Below, in pieces: positions 56,673-57,796 of a stretch of 57,796 nt of DNA. A model generated the notes under the pieces. It had not been told where the DNA came from. It did not search any database and saw only the letters and a list, made by a program, of their open reading frames with translations. Positions within the stretch are counted from its first letter, which is position 1, and every line of letters starts with the position of its first letter. This DNA is from Streptomyces sp. Ru71. Lineage in GTDB: Bacteria > Actinomycetota > Actinomycetes > Streptomycetales > Streptomycetaceae. The translations under genes were made by a program, and so were the position numbers. The stretch covers positions 1 to 57,796 of the forward strand of contig NZ_PQSS01000047.1 of the NCBI RefSeq assembly GCF_002920535.1, given 5' to 3'.

Positions 56673-57796
56673 ATGAGCGCCCCAACCCCGGCCCCCGGCG
56701 ACGACCGGCCCCGCGAAGGCTATTACCCGGACCCGTCCATCCCCGGATACGTCCGCTACTGGAACGGCGCCGCCTGGATCCCGGGCACCAGCCGCCCCGC
56801 ACCGACGGACGGCGAACAGCTCCCGCCCCCGCCGGGCGCCCACCCGGCGACCGCGCCGGCCGCGGTCGAGGAGACCGGGCCGCACTTCTTCGACGAGGAC
56901 CCGCAGCCGGAGGCCAACCCGGCGGCCGATCAGGGCGGTTCGGCGCCGGCGGGTGCCGGGCAGGGCGGTGCGGTGCAGGGTCCGGTGGCGGGCGGAGCCG
57001 GGCAGGGCGCTCCTGGTGGTCCTGTGCAGGGGCCCGTCGGTTCCGCGCCGGGCCCTTCCGCCTCCGGTGCCGCGCCGCAGGGCGGCTGGCCGCAGCCGGC
57101 GTCCGCGTGGGGTGCCGACCGGTCCCAGCAGTCCGGCTTCGGCGGCGACCAGGACCGGCGCGTGTCGTGGGGCGCGGCCCCGGGCACCGACCCCCGGGTC
57201 CCGGCCGAGCGGCGCACCTACAGCCCGGCCGACGCGGCGCCGGGTGCCGCCGCGGGCTCCGGTGACGTGCCCTCCGACGGCACGTTCGTCTTCCGGCGCC
57301 CGACCGGCGGGGCGGACGCGGGCAAGGGCGCGGCCGGAACCCCGGGCGCCCCGGCGGGCGGTGCCGGCGGCCGGGCCGGCGCGGGCCGCGGCCGCGACTC
57401 GGACGAGGGCACCATGACGTTCCGCGCGGTCCCCCCGCGCGCCGGCACGGCCTCCGCGCCGGGCGGTGCCGCGCCGCAGGGTCCCCAGGCGCCGCAGGGT
57501 GCGCAGACCACGCCGAGTGCGCAGGGTCCGCAGGCCCCGCTGCCCGGTTCCCAGCAGGCCGCCCCTACGGCCACCCCGGGCGCCCAGGCCGCAACCCCCG
57601 GCGCCCAGGCCGGCCCGCAGGCCGCAGCCCCCGGCGCCCCGGCCTCCGCCACCGCCGCCCCGCCCGGCGTCCCGCACCAGGCCGCCGCACCGCAGCCGGC
57701 GCCCGTTGCCTCCGCCCCCCCTCTCCACGCCCCTCACCACCGGCCCCGGTGGCGGTCAGGCCTCCTGGGCCCAGCAGGTGCACCAGCTGGCCGGGG
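56673..57796 (+). CDS. DUF2510/RDD family protein, 5' part only, frameshift at 57715-57721
   Basis: The gene begins MSAPTPAPGDDRPREGYYPD, with a DUF2510-like motif (PDPSIPGYVRYWNGAAWIPG), followed by a long Gly/Ala/Pro/Gln-rich linker typical of the N-terminus of Streptomyces RDD membrane proteins. Coding signal runs in one frame to about 57714 (APVASAP). Across a C7 run (57715-57721) it continues in the next frame as STPLTTGPGGGQASWAQQVHQLAG to the window end, implying one surplus C. The RDD membrane domain would lie beyond the window. Function is unknown. Confidence 0.8.
   Translation, partial: MSAPTPAPGDDRPREGYYPDPSIPGYVRYWNGAAWIPGTSRPAPTDGEQLPPPPGAHPATAPAAVEETGPHFFDEDPQPEANPAADQGGSAPAGAGQGGAVQGPVAGGAGQGAPGGPVQGPVGSAPGPSASGAAPQGGWPQPASAWGADRSQQSGFGGDQDRRVSWGAAPGTDPRVPAERRTYSPADAAPGAAAGSGDVPSDGTFVFRRPTGGADAGKGAAGTPGAPAGGAGGRAGAGRGRDSDEGTMTFRAVPPRAGTASAPGGAAPQGPQAPQGAQTTPSAQGPQAPLPGSQQAAPTATPGAQAATPGAQAGPQAAAPGAPASATAAPPGVPHQAAAPQPAPVASAPPLHAPHHRPRWRSGLLGPAGAPAGR

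Overview
This window is chromosomal DNA from a Streptomyces species. The evidence is the very high GC content, near-universal G or C at third codon positions, frequent GTG starts and GTGA/ATGA overlaps, and gene content and order that match my memory of the S. coelicolor SCO2972 to SCO2923 interval (prfB, ftsEX, smpB-ssrA, matAB, narK-nnaR, sigU-rsuA, helD, malic enzyme, hupA, murA, hppD, ssgG). The coordinates run in the opposite direction to SCO numbering. Most of the window is core genome. The segments that look most like accessory DNA are about 7.2-12.9 kb, a possible toxin-antitoxin pair at 41.9-42.5 kb, and G-rich repeat DNA at 45.4-45.8 kb.

Layout. 0-7.2 kb: peptide release factor 2, a repeat-rich LAxTG surface protein, a small zinc-ribbon membrane protein, the FtsEX divisome ABC system, a PDZ/S41 secreted protease, and the SmpB/tmRNA ribosome-rescue pair. 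7.2-14 kb: oxidoreductase with divergent AraC/DJ-1 regulator, a DUF397 remnant, a DUF4232 lipoprotein, a Tat-exported HAD phosphatase, and a divergent MFS/LysR pair. 14-18.9 kb: a three-gene overlapping operon (matA, matB, acyltransferase) for a PNAG-like exopolysaccharide. 18.9-21.7 kb: nitrate transporter NarK and the HemD-like nitrogen regulator NnaR. 22.2-24.5 kb: a CGNR zinc-finger protein, then ECF sigma factor SigU and its zinc anti-sigma RsuA. 24.7-34 kb: HelD, malic enzyme, HU protein, MurA, YqgE, DUF3039 and an intracellular GH20 hexosaminidase. 34.3-39.9 kb: a three-subunit molybdenum hydroxylase operon and a SUKH-like protein, then tRNA-Cys. 40.2-47.4 kb: MFS exporter, RHH/Doc pair, DEAD-type helicase, IclR regulator, Lon-domain secreted protein, a small unannotated gene and an ArsR-type regulator. 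47.5-53 kb: a four-gene compatible-solute-type ABC transporter, an Lrp regulator and divergent hppD. 53-57.8 kb: TPR membrane protein, FAD-linked oxidase, ssgG and the start of an RDD/DUF2510 protein.

Points most worth a second look. Three genes (matA, the CGNR protein and the terminal RDD protein) each have a one-base frameshift at or beside a poly-C run, so either the assembly has homopolymer errors or several genes are truly broken. The molybdenum subunit lacks the catalytic glutamate of xanthine-dehydrogenase-like enzymes, and its 2Fe-2S partner carries a low-complexity N-terminal extension of about 370 residues. The ArsR-type gene has a nested, perfectly symmetric four-half-site operator. 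Ten exact tandem copies of an 8-bp G4-containing unit sit downstream of the IclR gene. About 34-bp tandem repeats precede the putative RHH/Doc pair. Six genes have a -10-like box 6-7 nt before the start codon and probably give leaderless mRNAs. I found no CRISPR array, integrase, transposase, plasmid origin or large biosynthetic cluster.
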